DNA of 64,000 bases from Acanthosoma haemorrhoidale (taxonomy: Eukaryota; Arthropoda; Insecta; Hemiptera; Acanthosomatidae): contig OV884009.1 in NCBI GenBank assembly GCA_930367205.1, positions 106,537,189 through 106,601,188 of the forward strand, read 5' to 3'. The position numbers and the translations under genes are program-made. A model generated the notes under the pieces. That model ran no database searches. It was not told where the DNA came from and was given only the letters and a program-made list of their open reading frames with translations. Below are positions 56,101-61,700 of this stretch, in pieces. Within the stretch, counting starts at the first letter, position 1, and each line of letters starts with the position of its first letter.

Positions 56101-58701
56101 ATCTTGGCTACGTGAGCAGGCTCGATGTTTGGGTTCCCCATCCTTAGTGAGGCTAACCTCGCCCAAAGGATTTCTATCTGCGATTCGTTGCGGAACCGTG
56201 AATAAATGACCCTTTTTTGAAGAGAATGATGACAGGGGGCGAAAAACGGATCGTCTATAACAATGTGGAGCGCTCATGGGGGAAGTGCGGCGAATTACCA
56301 CAAACAACCCCCAAAGCAGGACCTCGCCCAAAGAAGGTTATGCTCTCGATTTGGTGGGATTGGAGGGGTGTTGTCTTTTACGAACTTCTTCCCACAAACA
56401 GGACCATCAATTCGGATGTGTACTGTGACCAGCTGGACAAATTAAATGCAGCGATCCACCAGAAGCGTCCAGAACTACCCAACCGTAAGGGGATTGTCTT
56501 CCATCACGACAATGCCAGACCGCACACTTCTTTGCAGATGCGGCAGAAGTTACAGGAGCTTGGCTGAGAAGTTTTGTCGCACCCTCCATCCATATTCACC
56601 CGACCTTGCACCTTCAAATTTCCACCTGTTTCGGTCTCTTCAAAATTCATTGAATGGACAGACCTTCAACTCTGAAGAAGATGTAAAAATCCACTTGGAA
56701 AATTTTTTTGCCAGTAAAGACAGGAAATTCTTTGAGCATGGAATTATGAATCTGCCCATGAGATGGCAGAAGATACTGGAACAAAACGGCAATTATATCA
56801 TTGATTGAATAAATCGCTTTGTGTTTAAAAGTTGTGTCTTTTTTTTTCGCTTAAAAAACCGAACGGACTTTTTGGCCAACCTGATAGCTTACAGCACCGT
56901 TACTTTTGGTGGTTTTATCTTCGGGTGCTGAAATATATATATGGCAAAAAAAATTTTGTACAGTTTCAACATTAACACAATTAAGTAATGCTTCTAAGCC
57001 TAAAATTTTAAAATCTAATGTCAATAAATATAGTTAAAATAATTAAAATTTTCTGTGTAATTAACAGTGATTTCACATACTATTATTTTATAAATAACAT
57101 GTCAACTGAAATTTAAAACATCAACATTGAAATTCGATTAATATATCATTTATTTGATTTGAGCCAGCTGATTTAAAAATTTTAAATACGACATGATTTT
57201 GCTCTTTCCAGTTATAATTTATTATATAACTAATGGACAATAAAAATCTTACGATCTTTTTGTTTTTAATTTGGCATTTTTTTTTTTTTTTTTAGTTCTT
57301 AAAGGAACAAGGAACTTTTTGAGGAGTGGGCTCAGTGGCTCCCTACAAAAAATAAGTGCAATGATTAGTTATAGCTGGAAGAACTTGATATCAAAGATTT
57401 GGAAATTCTTATTATTCAAGCTCTCAAAGCAGTGTTTTCTTTGTTTAATCAATATAAAAACCTGTGCCTCGAAATGTACGTACTTAGTTTATTTTACAGC
57501 TTATGAAAAGAATTTATTTTCCAGAGCGTGAGGCAATTTGGAGTGAAGTGTTAAGTGAGCGCAGGCGAAGGAAGAGAAAAAGCATTTTATTGGAATACTA
57601 TACTGAGTACGCAGATAAACTTAGTAGACTCTGTCGACCCAAAGCAAATTGGCCCAGTATTGAATCCATAATAGAAGCATATTCATTATACAATGAAGGT
57701 ATTTTTTTAACTTACAATTATTATTGTTTTATATGCAGTCAATTATTCCATAAATTATTGTAAATATATATATAGTATATATATTTATAAATATAACCTT
57801 GTTATATTTATGATAGTTTCTCATAAAAATGTGTACTAGTGAATTTAATGGTGCATAGTTATCTGTTGTCAGATGTCTCGTTTCAGATATCCATGTTCAT
57901 CAGTCGATAGATACATAAGTTATAACATCATGAACTGTTATACATTTGTAATTTGTAAATAAAATTTATTTTCTGTGCATAAAAACATCAATAATTCAAT
58001 AAAAGATGTCCAAAAAGCCTCTACTATGTCTAGTGTAATAATTGCACATGTTTTGAAAATTAAACTTTACAATGACAAAAGGTAGATGGTTAAAAGGTAA
58101 TGGTAATGGGCCTTAAAAGGTAAATCTATGTAAGAGTAAATATCTCATGCATATTGTAATTAATGTAAACAACATAAAAACTTAATTAAGTACTAGTGCA
58201 TATCCTTAAAATTAGCCAACTACTATCCTGCCAATAAATTTTGTTCTTAGAACTGATTTGGGCTCCAGGATGTCATTGAATGCCAATGGCATATTAGTAT
58301 TCTATACTTCGACATTATTAATAATAACAGCTTTTAAAAAAATGACAACACCTTAAACCTTCTCAAAAAAATTATCAAAAAGCAAAACCCTGCGATTTGA
58401 TATATTGATTTACATACTATTAATAGAAAATTTACTAACCTAAATTAATCACTATATTATCCTGGTTTCTTGTTGTGCAGAGCGGGATTCTGAAACTAGA
58501 CTGCTGAGAGAAACTGGAAAGCGTTGGGAAGAACGAATAGAGAAGTCGCGTAAAGAGCTAGCACGCCTTGAAGAAGTACTGGAGCAGCTGACAGAGGAGC
58601 GGGTCACAGTTGAAGCAGAACGAGCGCGAACCCAAGCAACAATAGATGCATTTAAGTTATCTTTGCAACAGCTCAAGGCAGTCTTGTCTTTACCACTCTG
58701 A
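12212..58701 (+). CDS. GSE1: GSE1-like chromatin corepressor subunit with CxxC modules (split gene, 5' end not found)
   Basis: Twenty-one coding exons with consistent phases sum to 3,071 nt (about 1,023 codons) ending at TGA 58699-58701. The C-terminal half aligns in order with vertebrate GSE1 as I know it: [15 protein letters not shown], a [14 protein letters not shown] / Tyr-Pro-rich block, a charged [12 protein letters not shown] stretch, VVSRLDLE followed by [12 protein letters not shown], and a coiled-coil C-terminus ending LSLPL. GSE1 is reported with LSD1-CoREST/HDAC complexes; a nuclear scaffold role is inferred. The N-terminal half has repeated CxxC...CxxC modules, likely zinc-binding, that I do not recall in human GSE1. 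Phase 1 at the end of exon 9 does not meet phase 0 of exon 10, so at least one exon is missing in or near the 500-N gap. The initiator exon is unknown. Confidence 0.88.
12428..12550 (+). CDS. GSE1: GSE1-like exon 2: first half of CxxC module 1
   Basis: The preceding 73-bp intron ends CTTCTAG. Encodes [19 protein letters not shown], then [17 protein letters not shown] with the first Cys pair of module 1. Enters in phase 1 and leaves in phase 1; donor GTAGCT. Confidence 0.92.
12551..12953 (+). other. GSE1: Intron 2
   Basis: 403 bp, AT-rich, GT...AG. No element recognised. Confidence 0.8.
12954..13090 (+). CDS. GSE1: GSE1-like exon 3: second half of CxxC module 1
   Basis: Acceptor TGTTTCAG, donor GTCAAA. 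Encodes [20 protein letters not shown], then [18 protein letters not shown]. The GR-L-C-x2-C...L-QW signature recurs in exons 7 and 9. Ends in phase 0. Confidence 0.93.
13091..14174 (+). other. GSE1: Intron 3, part before the solo LTR
   Basis: AT-rich intronic sequence; no coding remains recognised. Confidence 0.6.
14175..14932 (-). mobile_element. Solo LTR in intron 3, minus strand
   Basis: A 758-bp block clearly richer in G+C than its surroundings. It starts TGTTAAGG and ends GTACAACA on the plus strand, giving TGTT...AACA inverted ends. The flanks GTTAT (14170-14174) and TTTAT (14933-14937) agree at four of five bases, as expected for an old 5-bp target duplication. On the minus strand a TATATAA box (14845-14851) lies near the 5' end and an AATAAA signal (14210-14215) near the 3' end, the classical LTR plan. 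No internal coding region is nearby, hence solo. The family is uncertain (BEL or Copia would fit the TGTT ends and 5-bp duplication). Confidence 0.7.
14965..15111 (+). CDS. GSE1: GSE1-like exon 4: first half of CxxC module 2
   Basis: Acceptor TTGCTTAG, only 32 bp after the solo LTR; donor GTTAGT. Encodes [19 protein letters not shown], then [20 protein letters not shown] with the first Cys pair of module 2. Phase 0 at both ends. Confidence 0.93.
15112..16759 (+). other. GSE1: Intron 4
   Basis: 1.6 kb, very AT-rich. It contains a second, diverged copy (about 16540-16640) of the repeat near 11495-11605. Open frames at 16233-16569 are AT-rich chance frames. Confidence 0.6.
16540..16640 (+). repeat. 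Diverged interspersed repeat, copy 2
   Basis: Shares with 11495-11605 the order CTCACGAG, a short variable part, CTTTCATTATTA, AAACT-AGA-, TAGTTTTATTTATTTGT. Judged by eye as related; family unknown. Confidence 0.4.
16760..16882 (+). CDS. GSE1: GSE1-like exon 5: second half of CxxC module 2
   Basis: Acceptor TTGTTAAG, donor GTAAGT. Encodes [19 protein letters not shown], then [18 protein letters not shown]. The second Cys pair of module 2 is followed by a basic Ser/Pro linker. Phase 0 at both ends. Confidence 0.92.
16883..17719 (+). other. GSE1: Intron 5, part before the LINE
   Basis: AT-rich. A GA-rich patch lies at 17440-17480. Minus-strand chance frames only. Confidence 0.5.
17720..19135 (+). 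pseudogene. 5'-truncated Jockey-like LINE with RT domain
   Basis: The open frame at 17921-18532 encodes part of a non-LTR reverse transcriptase: [32 protein letters not shown], then the catalytic [12 protein letters not shown], followed by [15 protein letters not shown] and a YLGIKID motif. The order and spacing fit the Jockey clade. Upstream palm motifs are missing or degraded (a trace FDSCPMGH remains). Downstream sequence continues in broken frames toward an A-rich end near 19120-19135. It lies in intron 5 in the gene's orientation and is not part of the gene. Confidence 0.88.
19136..21235 (+). other. GSE1: Intron 5, part after the LINE
   Basis: About 2.1 kb. The region 19900-20600 is G-rich on the plus strand and has minus-strand open pieces (20229-20417) with no motif I can assign. 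The rest is AT-rich. Confidence 0.45.
21236..21391 (+). CDS. GSE1: GSE1-like exon 6: first half of CxxC module 3
   Basis: Acceptor TTTCACAG. Encodes [18 protein letters not shown], then [17 protein letters not shown] and [11 protein letters not shown]. The donor is GCAAGT, not GT; phase 0 on both sides and the joined reading across exon 7 support it as a GC-AG intron. Confidence 0.9.
21392..22581 (+). other. GSE1: Intron 6, part before the MITE
   Basis: AT-rich, with a GC donor at 21392-21393. It contains a tRNA-derived SINE at about 22288-22440. Confidence 0.6.
22288..22440 (+). repeat. tRNA-derived SINE
   Basis: A-box-like TAGCTC...TAGAGCAC (22301-22320) and B-box-like GGTTTGAGTCC (22346-22356), spaced as in a tRNA gene, followed by an unrelated AT-rich body. 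The tRNA fold is not intact, so this is a retroposon rather than a tRNA gene. Confidence 0.65.
22582..23043. mobile_element. 462-bp non-autonomous inverted-repeat element (MITE-like)
   Basis: The ends AATCTTAAGCTTAGTCCACA (22582-22601) and the reverse complement of TGTGGACTAAACTTAAGATT (23024-23043) pair with one mismatch. Inside it, 16-bp arms at 22952-22967 and 22983-22998 pair with one mismatch. No transposase is seen. The superfamily is unclear because no target duplication is convincing. It ends 29 bp before exon 7. The minus-strand open frame at 22768-23013 lies within it and shows no known domain. Confidence 0.65.
23073..23197 (+). CDS. GSE1: GSE1-like exon 7: second half of CxxC module 3
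   Basis: Acceptor TTTTGCAG, donor GTAACA. Encodes [20 protein letters not shown], then [19 protein letters not shown]. It has the same GR-L-C-x2-C...L-QW signature as exon 3. Enters in phase 0, leaves in phase 2. Confidence 0.93.
23713..24100 (-). pseudogene. LINE fragment related to the one at 45.3-46.5 kb
   Basis: The open frame 23760-24053 reads [20 protein letters not shown]. The DNA matches 45300-45960 by eye, including CCTAAGAATAAC near one end and GGGTTTTAAAGAG near the other. In the longer copy this segment lies between endonuclease and RT. It is an internally deleted copy. Confidence 0.6.
24440..25000 (-). other. GC-richer block with possible degraded coding on minus strand
   Basis: Base composition differs from surrounding intron. 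The minus strand gives [17 protein letters not shown] and [19 protein letters not shown] separated by a stop, a heptad-like charged stretch. It may be part of an old retroelement ORF1 or gag. I cannot assign a family. Confidence 0.25.
26169..26304 (+). CDS. GSE1: GSE1-like exon 8: first half of CxxC module 4
   Basis: Acceptor TTGTCTAG, donor GTAATA. Encodes [18 protein letters not shown], then [20 protein letters not shown]. First Cys pair of module 4. Enters in phase 2, leaves in phase 0. Confidence 0.93.
26411..26546 (+). CDS. GSE1: GSE1-like exon 9: second half of CxxC module 4
   Basis: Follows a short 106-bp intron; acceptor ACTTGCAG, donor GTAATA. Encodes [20 protein letters not shown], then [19 protein letters not shown]. 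Ends in phase 1 (TCA G), which does not match the next visible exon. Confidence 0.93.
26547..27215 (+). other. GSE1: Intron sequence between exon 9 and the assembly gap
   Basis: AT-rich, with one SINE (26662-26775). No exon with the expected CxxC half-module is visible here. Confidence 0.6.
26662..26775 (+). repeat. tRNA-derived SINE, second family
   Basis: GTGGCTCAATTTTAAAGAGC followed by GCCCGGCCAGAGATTAGGAA, then B-box-like GGTTCCAGTC (26721-26730). It closely resembles 28073-28170, including the tail CCATGTCACTATCTTTTTTC. Confidence 0.6.
27216..27715. other. Assembly gap of 500 N
   Basis: Exactly 500 undetermined bases, possibly a fixed-size placeholder. The gap falls in the intron where the reading frame of the GSE1-like gene breaks, so it or a longer missing piece probably contains an exon. 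Confidence 1.
27877..28047. mobile_element. Small MITE, copy 1
   Basis: Begins GTTCGCCAAGAGAATGC and ends GCATTCTCTTAGGAAATGAA, imperfect inverted ends. The interior is similar to 62997-63178 (CTACATCTTA-ACC-CCACC, CACCAATCT...GACTCGTGACTTCTC-like stretches). No coding capacity. Confidence 0.65.
28073..28170 (+). repeat. tRNA-derived SINE, second family
   Basis: AAGCTCAGTTGGAGAGAACG, then CCTGGCCAGAGATCAGGAGG and a B-box-like GGGTTCATCACC. Same family as 26662-26775. Confidence 0.6.
28895..29019 (+). CDS. GSE1: GSE1-like exon 10: second half of CxxC module 5
   Basis: Acceptor CTTGCAG, donor GTACAT. Encodes [20 protein letters not shown], then [20 protein letters not shown]. By comparison with modules 1, 3 and 4 this is the second half of a module whose first Cys pair should lie just upstream, and it is not visible. 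The open reading needs phase 0 entry; it leaves in phase 2. Confidence 0.92.
29282..30190 (-). pseudogene. Mariner element with 3' half deleted
   Basis: The minus-strand N-terminal frame (29825-30058) reads [15 protein letters not shown] and [17 protein letters not shown], the mariner helix-turn-helix. Further on, in pieces, [17 protein letters not shown] carries the first catalytic Asp, followed by KPGLNPRF. The segments with the second and third Asp are absent, so a large internal deletion joins this region to the terminal repeat. Ends GGGGGACCGGAAAGTAATGT (left) and ATTACTTTCCGCTCCTCA (right) are imperfect inverted repeats, each next to a TA. Confidence 0.85.
30991..31224 (+). repeat. tRNA-derived SINE, first family
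   Basis: A-box-like CCTAGTGGTGAG, B-box-like GGTTCAATTCC (31045-31055), then a body with CAATCTCATGGGGGGAAATGA that matches 39748-39950 by eye, ending in an A-rich tail. Confidence 0.65.
31457..31677 (+). CDS. GSE1: GSE1-like exon 11: Pro/Lys-rich linker
   Basis: Acceptor ACTTTAAG, donor GTAACT. Encodes [20 protein letters not shown], then [20 protein letters not shown] and a Ser/Thr/Asn-rich end. Links the Cys-rich half to the GSE1-homologous half. Enters in phase 2, leaves in phase 1. Confidence 0.92.
32586..32940 (+). pseudogene. piggyBac transposase C-terminal fragment
   Basis: The frame 32646-32834 reads [20 protein letters not shown], then [10 protein letters not shown]. The Y-V-TRRWP--VF-N-IDI--LN-W-LYK signature is the end of the piggyBac catalytic region. 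A flanking upstream piece ([15 protein letters not shown]) is in another frame. The Cys-rich C-terminus is degraded. Confidence 0.75.
34130..34236 (+). repeat. Direct repeat, left copy
   Basis: Starts AATAATTTTAAGAATCGTCC and includes GTATAGAGCCAGGAGGCCA. The second copy at 34829-34936 differs at only a few bases. Confidence 0.85.
34329..35752 (-). pseudogene. Tigger/pogo-like element, minus strand
   Basis: The left end is TA followed by CAGTAAAACTTCTCAATAAT, with GGACA and GTCCGCTATAGAGAAATGTC after it, the usual sub-terminal style of Tigger elements. The right end reads TAGAGGGCCGGATAAATCAT then ATTTTACTT. The minus-strand frame 35090-35278 encodes [17 protein letters not shown] and [12 protein letters not shown], resembling the transposase C-terminus. 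No intact DDE region is seen; strongly degraded. Confidence 0.6.
34829..34936 (+). repeat. Direct repeat, right copy
   Basis: Matches 34130-34236. This copy lies inside the Tigger-like element, while the left copy lies about 90 bp outside its left end. Confidence 0.85.
37579..37722 (+). CDS. GSE1: GSE1-like exon 12: conserved SFAA-LR-LA motif
   Basis: Acceptor CATTGTAG, donor GTCTGC (weak but phase-correct; next intron only 78 bp). Encodes [20 protein letters not shown], then [18 protein letters not shown]. The latter resembles the short conserved motif near the N-terminus of vertebrate GSE1. Phase 1 at both ends. Confidence 0.9.
37801..37895 (+). CDS. GSE1: GSE1-like exon 13: Ser/Pro/Asn-rich
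   Basis: Acceptor TTCCACAG, donor GTAAGG. Encodes [16 protein letters not shown], then [15 protein letters not shown]. Low complexity, as in the Ser/Pro segment after the same motif in vertebrate GSE1. Enters in phase 1, leaves in phase 0. Confidence 0.9.
37896..39429 (+). other. GSE1: Intron 13
   Basis: 1.5 kb. A stretch at 38420-38700 is less AT-rich and has a short open frame without known domain. A G-run lies near 39170. Nothing else recognised. Confidence 0.5.
39430..39560 (+). CDS. GSE1: GSE1-like exon 14: LRSGFQPYR / Tyr-Pro-His block
   Basis: Acceptor GTATTTGAG (an alternative AG lies three bases on), donor GTCAGC. Encodes [18 protein letters not shown], then [18 protein letters not shown]. 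Resembles the LRSFRPYH...D-R and Tyr/His/Pro-rich stretch of GSE1. Enters in phase 0, leaves in phase 2. Confidence 0.9.
39561..40453 (+). other. GSE1: Intron 14
   Basis: 0.9 kb, with a SINE at 39748-39950. Otherwise AT-rich. Confidence 0.6.
39748..39950 (+). repeat. tRNA-derived SINE, first family
   Basis: A-box-like TGTAGTGGTTACAGAACTGG, B-box-like GGTTTGATTCC (39808-39818), then a body with GGTTTGATTAACGC and CAGCCTCATGAGGAAAA matching 30991-31224, and an A-rich tail. Confidence 0.7.
40454..40549 (+). CDS. GSE1: GSE1-like exon 15: Tyr/Pro/Met block
   Basis: Acceptor TTTTCAG, donor GTAATC. Encodes [19 protein letters not shown], then [13 protein letters not shown]. It corresponds to the MDDSY...SPFYPIP-like part of GSE1. 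Phase 2 at both ends. Confidence 0.92.
41390..42300 (-). pseudogene. KRBA2/SCAND3-like integrase pseudogene
   Basis: The minus strand reads in broken frames [61 protein letters not shown] and [11 protein letters not shown]. These are the D...D core of an rve integrase of the type domesticated in vertebrate SCAND3/KRBA2 and carried by related transposons. The region expected to hold the third acidic residue (ESVDELN) is frameshifted. A downstream [15 protein letters not shown] piece resembles the Cys-containing segment after the core. Several stops; no target duplication identified. Confidence 0.72.
42786..43110 (+). pseudogene. hAT-like transposase-derived fragment
   Basis: The frame 42786-43049 ends in [20 protein letters not shown] and [10 protein letters not shown]. 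It is followed in a neighbouring frame by [10 protein letters not shown]. The order (A---IPL-K--N--F--FLEKYT, then ---S--RKNY) is known from hAT transposases and CGGBP1-related proteins. It is short and frameshifted. Confidence 0.5.
43390..43605 (+). pseudogene. Possible P-element/THAP-transposase coiled-coil fragment
   Basis: The plus strand gives [20 protein letters not shown], then [19 protein letters not shown] in broken frames. The charged coiled coil followed by a short helix resembles the region after the THAP domain in P-like transposases. No THAP finger is seen, so this is tentative. Confidence 0.3.
43940..44290 (+). pseudogene. Tc1-like transposase N-terminal fragment
   Basis: The plus strand reads [20 protein letters not shown], then [20 protein letters not shown], then SLLTREH. 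The second helix-turn-helix of Tc1 transposases has this S-R-TV-RRL-E-----RRP...LT--H pattern. The catalytic domain is missing. Confidence 0.55.
45300..46620 (-). pseudogene. LINE with endonuclease and RT pieces, minus strand
   Basis: The minus-strand frame 46227-46493 contains [16 protein letters not shown] and [13 protein letters not shown], the GD-N motif region of the endonuclease. Frame 45395-45751 contains [20 protein letters not shown], then [15 protein letters not shown], the start of the reverse transcriptase (S-G-DGI, then F---WK-A-V--L-K). Stops and frameshifts separate them. Sequence between the two matches the fragment at 23.7-24.1 kb. Confidence 0.65.
47531..47615 (+). pseudogene. 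Second piggyBac C-terminal scrap
   Basis: DNA matches 32690-32765 closely (CTGTTAGACCTGGGACAAGG versus CTGTAAGATCTGGGACAAGG, then CCATGTATTTTATAATATC). It encodes the [12 protein letters not shown] signature. Only about 80 bp is recognisable. Confidence 0.65.
48979..49073 (+). CDS. GSE1: GSE1-like exon 16: charged stretch
   Basis: Acceptor CTCGATAG, donor GTAATG. Encodes [18 protein letters not shown], then [13 protein letters not shown]. It is in the position of the Glu/Arg-rich repeat region of vertebrate GSE1 but much shorter. Enters in phase 2, leaves in phase 1. Confidence 0.9.
50129..50190. repeat. (AT)n microsatellite
   Basis: 62 bp of perfect AT repeat, followed by a TACATGTATACATATATG palindrome-like stretch and a GT run (50212-50223). 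Confidence 0.98.
51400..51660 (-). pseudogene. Possible LINE RT C-terminal fragment
   Basis: The minus-strand frame reads [20 protein letters not shown]. This resembles the part after RT in LINEs, where a L--L---HLR--+L--P motif precedes the Cys-rich end. The plus strand also shows a GAAGAATAGCACCAAGGAAC stretch related to LINE pieces at 23730 and 45330. Weak. Confidence 0.35.
52150..52620 (+). pseudogene. LINE RT fragment, plus strand
   Basis: The frame up to 52450 contains [19 protein letters not shown], then [18 protein letters not shown], the RT palm motif with D-F-QA-DS-. Downstream pieces ([16 protein letters not shown]) are in other frames. The first catalytic Asp position (FIDFLQAY) is kept. 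The clade looks RTE/CR1-like. Confidence 0.55.
53086..53267 (+). CDS. GSE1: GSE1-like exon 17
   Basis: Acceptor TATTACAG, donor GTTACT. Encodes [20 protein letters not shown], then [20 protein letters not shown]. No domain name known to me; it lies just before the conserved core. Enters in phase 1, leaves in phase 0. Confidence 0.92.
53268..54214 (+). other. GSE1: Intron 17
   Basis: 0.95 kb, AT-rich with a C-run near 53325. No element recognised. Confidence 0.6.
54215..54374 (+). CDS. GSE1: GSE1-like exon 18: conserved GSE1 core
   Basis: Acceptor TTGTGCAG, donor GTAATG; next intron 77 bp. Encodes [20 protein letters not shown], then [19 protein letters not shown]. Vertebrate GSE1 has the same order: a VSKLDLEE helix, an acidic spacer, then a KLEFL-LFGLTT motif. 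This is the strongest single link to GSE1. Enters in phase 0, leaves in phase 1. Confidence 0.94.
54452..54652 (+). CDS. GSE1: GSE1-like exon 19
   Basis: Acceptor CTTGCTAG, donor GTAATA. Encodes [20 protein letters not shown], an acidic/Pro-rich stretch, then [18 protein letters not shown]. It continues the core helix and adds a second M-KLDL-like motif. Phase 1 at both ends. Confidence 0.92.
54653..57524 (+). other. GSE1: Intron 19
   Basis: 2.9 kb with a near-complete mariner at 55684-56884. Remaining sequence is AT-rich with long A and T runs (55139-55161, 57277-57293). Confidence 0.6.
55684..56884 (+). pseudogene. Full-length but inactive mariner element
   Basis: About 1.2 kb. The left end includes GCCAGTATGGCCAAAGTTTC; the right end AAAAAACCGAACGGACTTTT is followed by TGGCCAACCTGA and TA. 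The transposase is readable in order: [96 protein letters not shown], then [20 protein letters not shown]. The first and third catalytic Asp positions (TGDEK and APSD in active relatives) read Gly and Asn here; only the middle Asp in HHDNARPH remains. At least two frameshifts and a stop add to this. It is inert and sits in intron 19. Confidence 0.95.
57525..57698 (+). CDS. GSE1: GSE1-like exon 20
   Basis: Acceptor TTTTCCAG, donor GTATTT. Encodes [20 protein letters not shown], then [20 protein letters not shown] and [10 protein letters not shown]. The W--IE---EAY segment matches the start of the C-terminal region of GSE1. The RRRRKRK run is a likely nuclear localisation signal. Phase 1 at both ends. 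Confidence 0.94.
57699..58480 (+). other. GSE1: Intron 20
   Basis: 0.78 kb, AT-rich, nothing recognised. Confidence 0.6.
58481..58701 (+). CDS. GSE1: GSE1-like exon 21: C-terminal coiled coil and stop
   Basis: Acceptor TTGTGCAG; TGA at 58699-58701. Encodes [20 protein letters not shown], then [18 protein letters not shown] and [20 protein letters not shown]. It is a long heptad coiled coil ending a few residues after L-LP, as in the GSE1 C-terminus. Possible AATAAA poly(A) signals follow, for example at 59152-59157, but which is used cannot be told. Confidence 0.95.
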
Positions 58702-61700
58702 GGTTTCGATCATTCTTTTATTTTGAATATAGAATATACTTCTTTTTTTTAATTGAAGCATTCTGATGTTATAAATTTTAATTTAATTTCAATTCTTTAA
58801 AAAAAACTTAGGCATATAATGTAAATTTACTACAGTTATAGAGCAGACACGTAGGAAAACATTTAATCAAACCTGCCTTACAATGCATATTAAATATCAC
58901 AAAATGTCCAAAATATCTCCTTCTATATCAATTTTTATTATCAAGTCATACAATTATTTGTGACATTTCGGGCTCATTCAGTCTTTTTATCATCATGCAA
59001 TCCCTAGACAATCAGAAGAAAAATTCCAATATACTAAAATTAATTAAAATTGAATTTTATATAAAAACAATAATGTTTCAAAAATTTAAAAAATGTTAAA
59101 ACCTTTCATACTCATATGTTGTGTTGTTCCAAATAATAGTAACTAATTAATAATAAAAATAAGAGGGAACTTCAAACTGACAACTCACAACAACATGTGG
59201 CTGCAGCTAAAGCCCCAGTTATCACATATATATCAACAATATTTATTGATCAGTTGAATTATTTATTTTGAACAACATAACGTGTGAGTATGAAAGTTTT
59301 TTTTGTTTCTTAAACTTGGTTTTAATATAAAAGTTAATTTTGATTGTATAAGTATTTTTCTTCTGATTGTGTAGGGATTGCAAGATGATGGACTGAACGA
59401 GTCCAAAAGGTCACAGATAATTGTACGACTTGGTAATGAAAATCGATGTAAAATGATATTTTGCACCCTTTGCGATATTTAATATACATAAACATCCTTT
59501 AAAATAACAAAGTTTTTACTTGAGTGATTAAACAATAATAGTAATTAATGGAGTGGGAATGGGAGTGTTGGTAACCACCGAACAGTAACCTGACTAATTA
59601 CTAAATACATCACTATCAACCGGAAGTTGTACGATATTATAAAGCAATGCTAAAGACGTTTGGCAATTTCAGACCTGACATGTATATATTTGGTAGAAGT
59701 TTTATTTTGTCCGAGTATGCACACATCTTCAGTACTTGCTGGTGCCCACAGGCACATGCACATGCAGCATAGCACCTTTTAAAACTATCTGATTTAATTA
59801 CCCCTATTATTTTTTTTTCAATTAATTAATATCATATGACATTGTGCTATATATTTAGGAATAAATACACAGTTCCTTTAAAGATGTTAGTCTTTAATAC
59901 TTAGTAGCTGTTTTGTTAGAAATAGTGTTTTCTAGCTTGGATATTAAGTAAGCTAAGACTGAAATAAAAGAAAAAGGTCTGAATCAGGCATTGCCTGATA
60001 AAATGAAAAACAATGCTCTCCCACAACCTTCTCTTAAATAATTATTAACCAAAGAAAAGATAAATTGACAAGTCTGGGATTCTCTTAAGTAGCACAATGT
60101 CATTTTCCTTCCTGCTCTGATCACCCATACCTATAGAATGAGTGTAAGATTGTTTTCATGTTATTATACGTATTTATGCTTCAATTTCATATTTTTATTC
60201 ATTTCAGGTGCAATATTTGGCATACTATTATTTGAAATAACAATCGGCTGTTGCTTGAAGGCGAAATGTTAGAAATATGACTCATTTCATCATTGTCTTA
60301 TTTTTAAAATAAGAAATAATTAATTCTCAACCATAAAAATATTTTGGTATTATTTTGTTTTTATATAGAAAAAGTTTTCTTTGTTTTATATTTAATGCAA
60401 AAAAAATTCATATCATTCCATAAAATTTGTTATGATTACAACATTCCTCATCAATGAAATAAAATCTTTAATTATTTATTGTTATTGTTTTTTATGTAAA
60501 TAATATGTTTACTAATTATTTAATTTTAATGATTGACAGGTTAAATTTTAAACAAAATTTCAAATTGTTTATGTCTTTCCATTATATTTAATTTCTTGGA
60601 ATTGTTTTAGTAAGCATAAATTTATTTTGCTTATTTATATAGTTTGATTTTAGTATTTCATGTTGTTTAATGTAGGGCAATCAGGTGAGAATAACCATTA
60701 CGTTTACTACCAAAAATAAATTTAATTTTGCGTTAAATCCTGATGCTAAGTTTGCTCTTGATTGTAGTGTGGTTGTCTTGCACTGTGGCAAAGTACCAAT
60801 AAAGGCAAAGAAAATAATATGCCTTAATATTAACTACAAAAAAAAAAAAAAGCAAAGAACATAACTGAAAATTAAAACGTATGCATATAAATATAATTGA
60901 TATGTTTAAATATTATTTTTCCTTAGTTTTTTTTTTCATTATGCATTACTTTTTGTGAATATATAGAGTTAAACAAAATTGTGTCAATTCCAAGTGATTT
61001 TTTTTGTAACTCAAGACGAATTCATTTTGTATATTGTATTGTATATATACGGAAAAAAAAAAAAATTGTCGTTTTAAAACCTTGAAAAATAAAAAAGTTC
61101 TTAAAATAAATGTGTGTCAATATTGTTTATTAATTATATTAACTTTATTAGATAAAATCCTGGTTTCTTCCCTAATTTCGAATATGGCTGAATGGTATTT
61201 AGGGGTCTCTTGGTAGGAATCAAGGACAGATTGAAGGATTAACTATATCATTAGATTTGTCTTTTAACACCATGATGCTCCTGTGTAACACACCTTTACA
61301 TTAAGTTTAAGTTGCTCTTCCCCTCTTTCTGTAGACTATATTCTCTTGGCTTATACCTTTTCCTAACCAATAATTCTCATAGCATTATTTATAATATCCT
61401 ATAGTTCATATTGTCTGTCTACTCCTGAAACACACGTCTTTTTAACCTTCCCACAGAACTGCACCATTAGACCGTTCTTTTTTTCTCCTCATTCCACTAC
61501 TCTCTATAATTCTATTTCCTTCCTAATATCCGTCATACTTTTCTTAACATTCCTAAACAATCCTCTCATTCCAACACCTCACCATCCAGACAAACCCTTG
61601 CTAATCTATTAATTATGAATTCATTATTACTATTGTTCTTTCTTTTTTATAGATATACTATTTTGTTTATTATTTCCAAATAGCTTAAAAATGTCTCATT

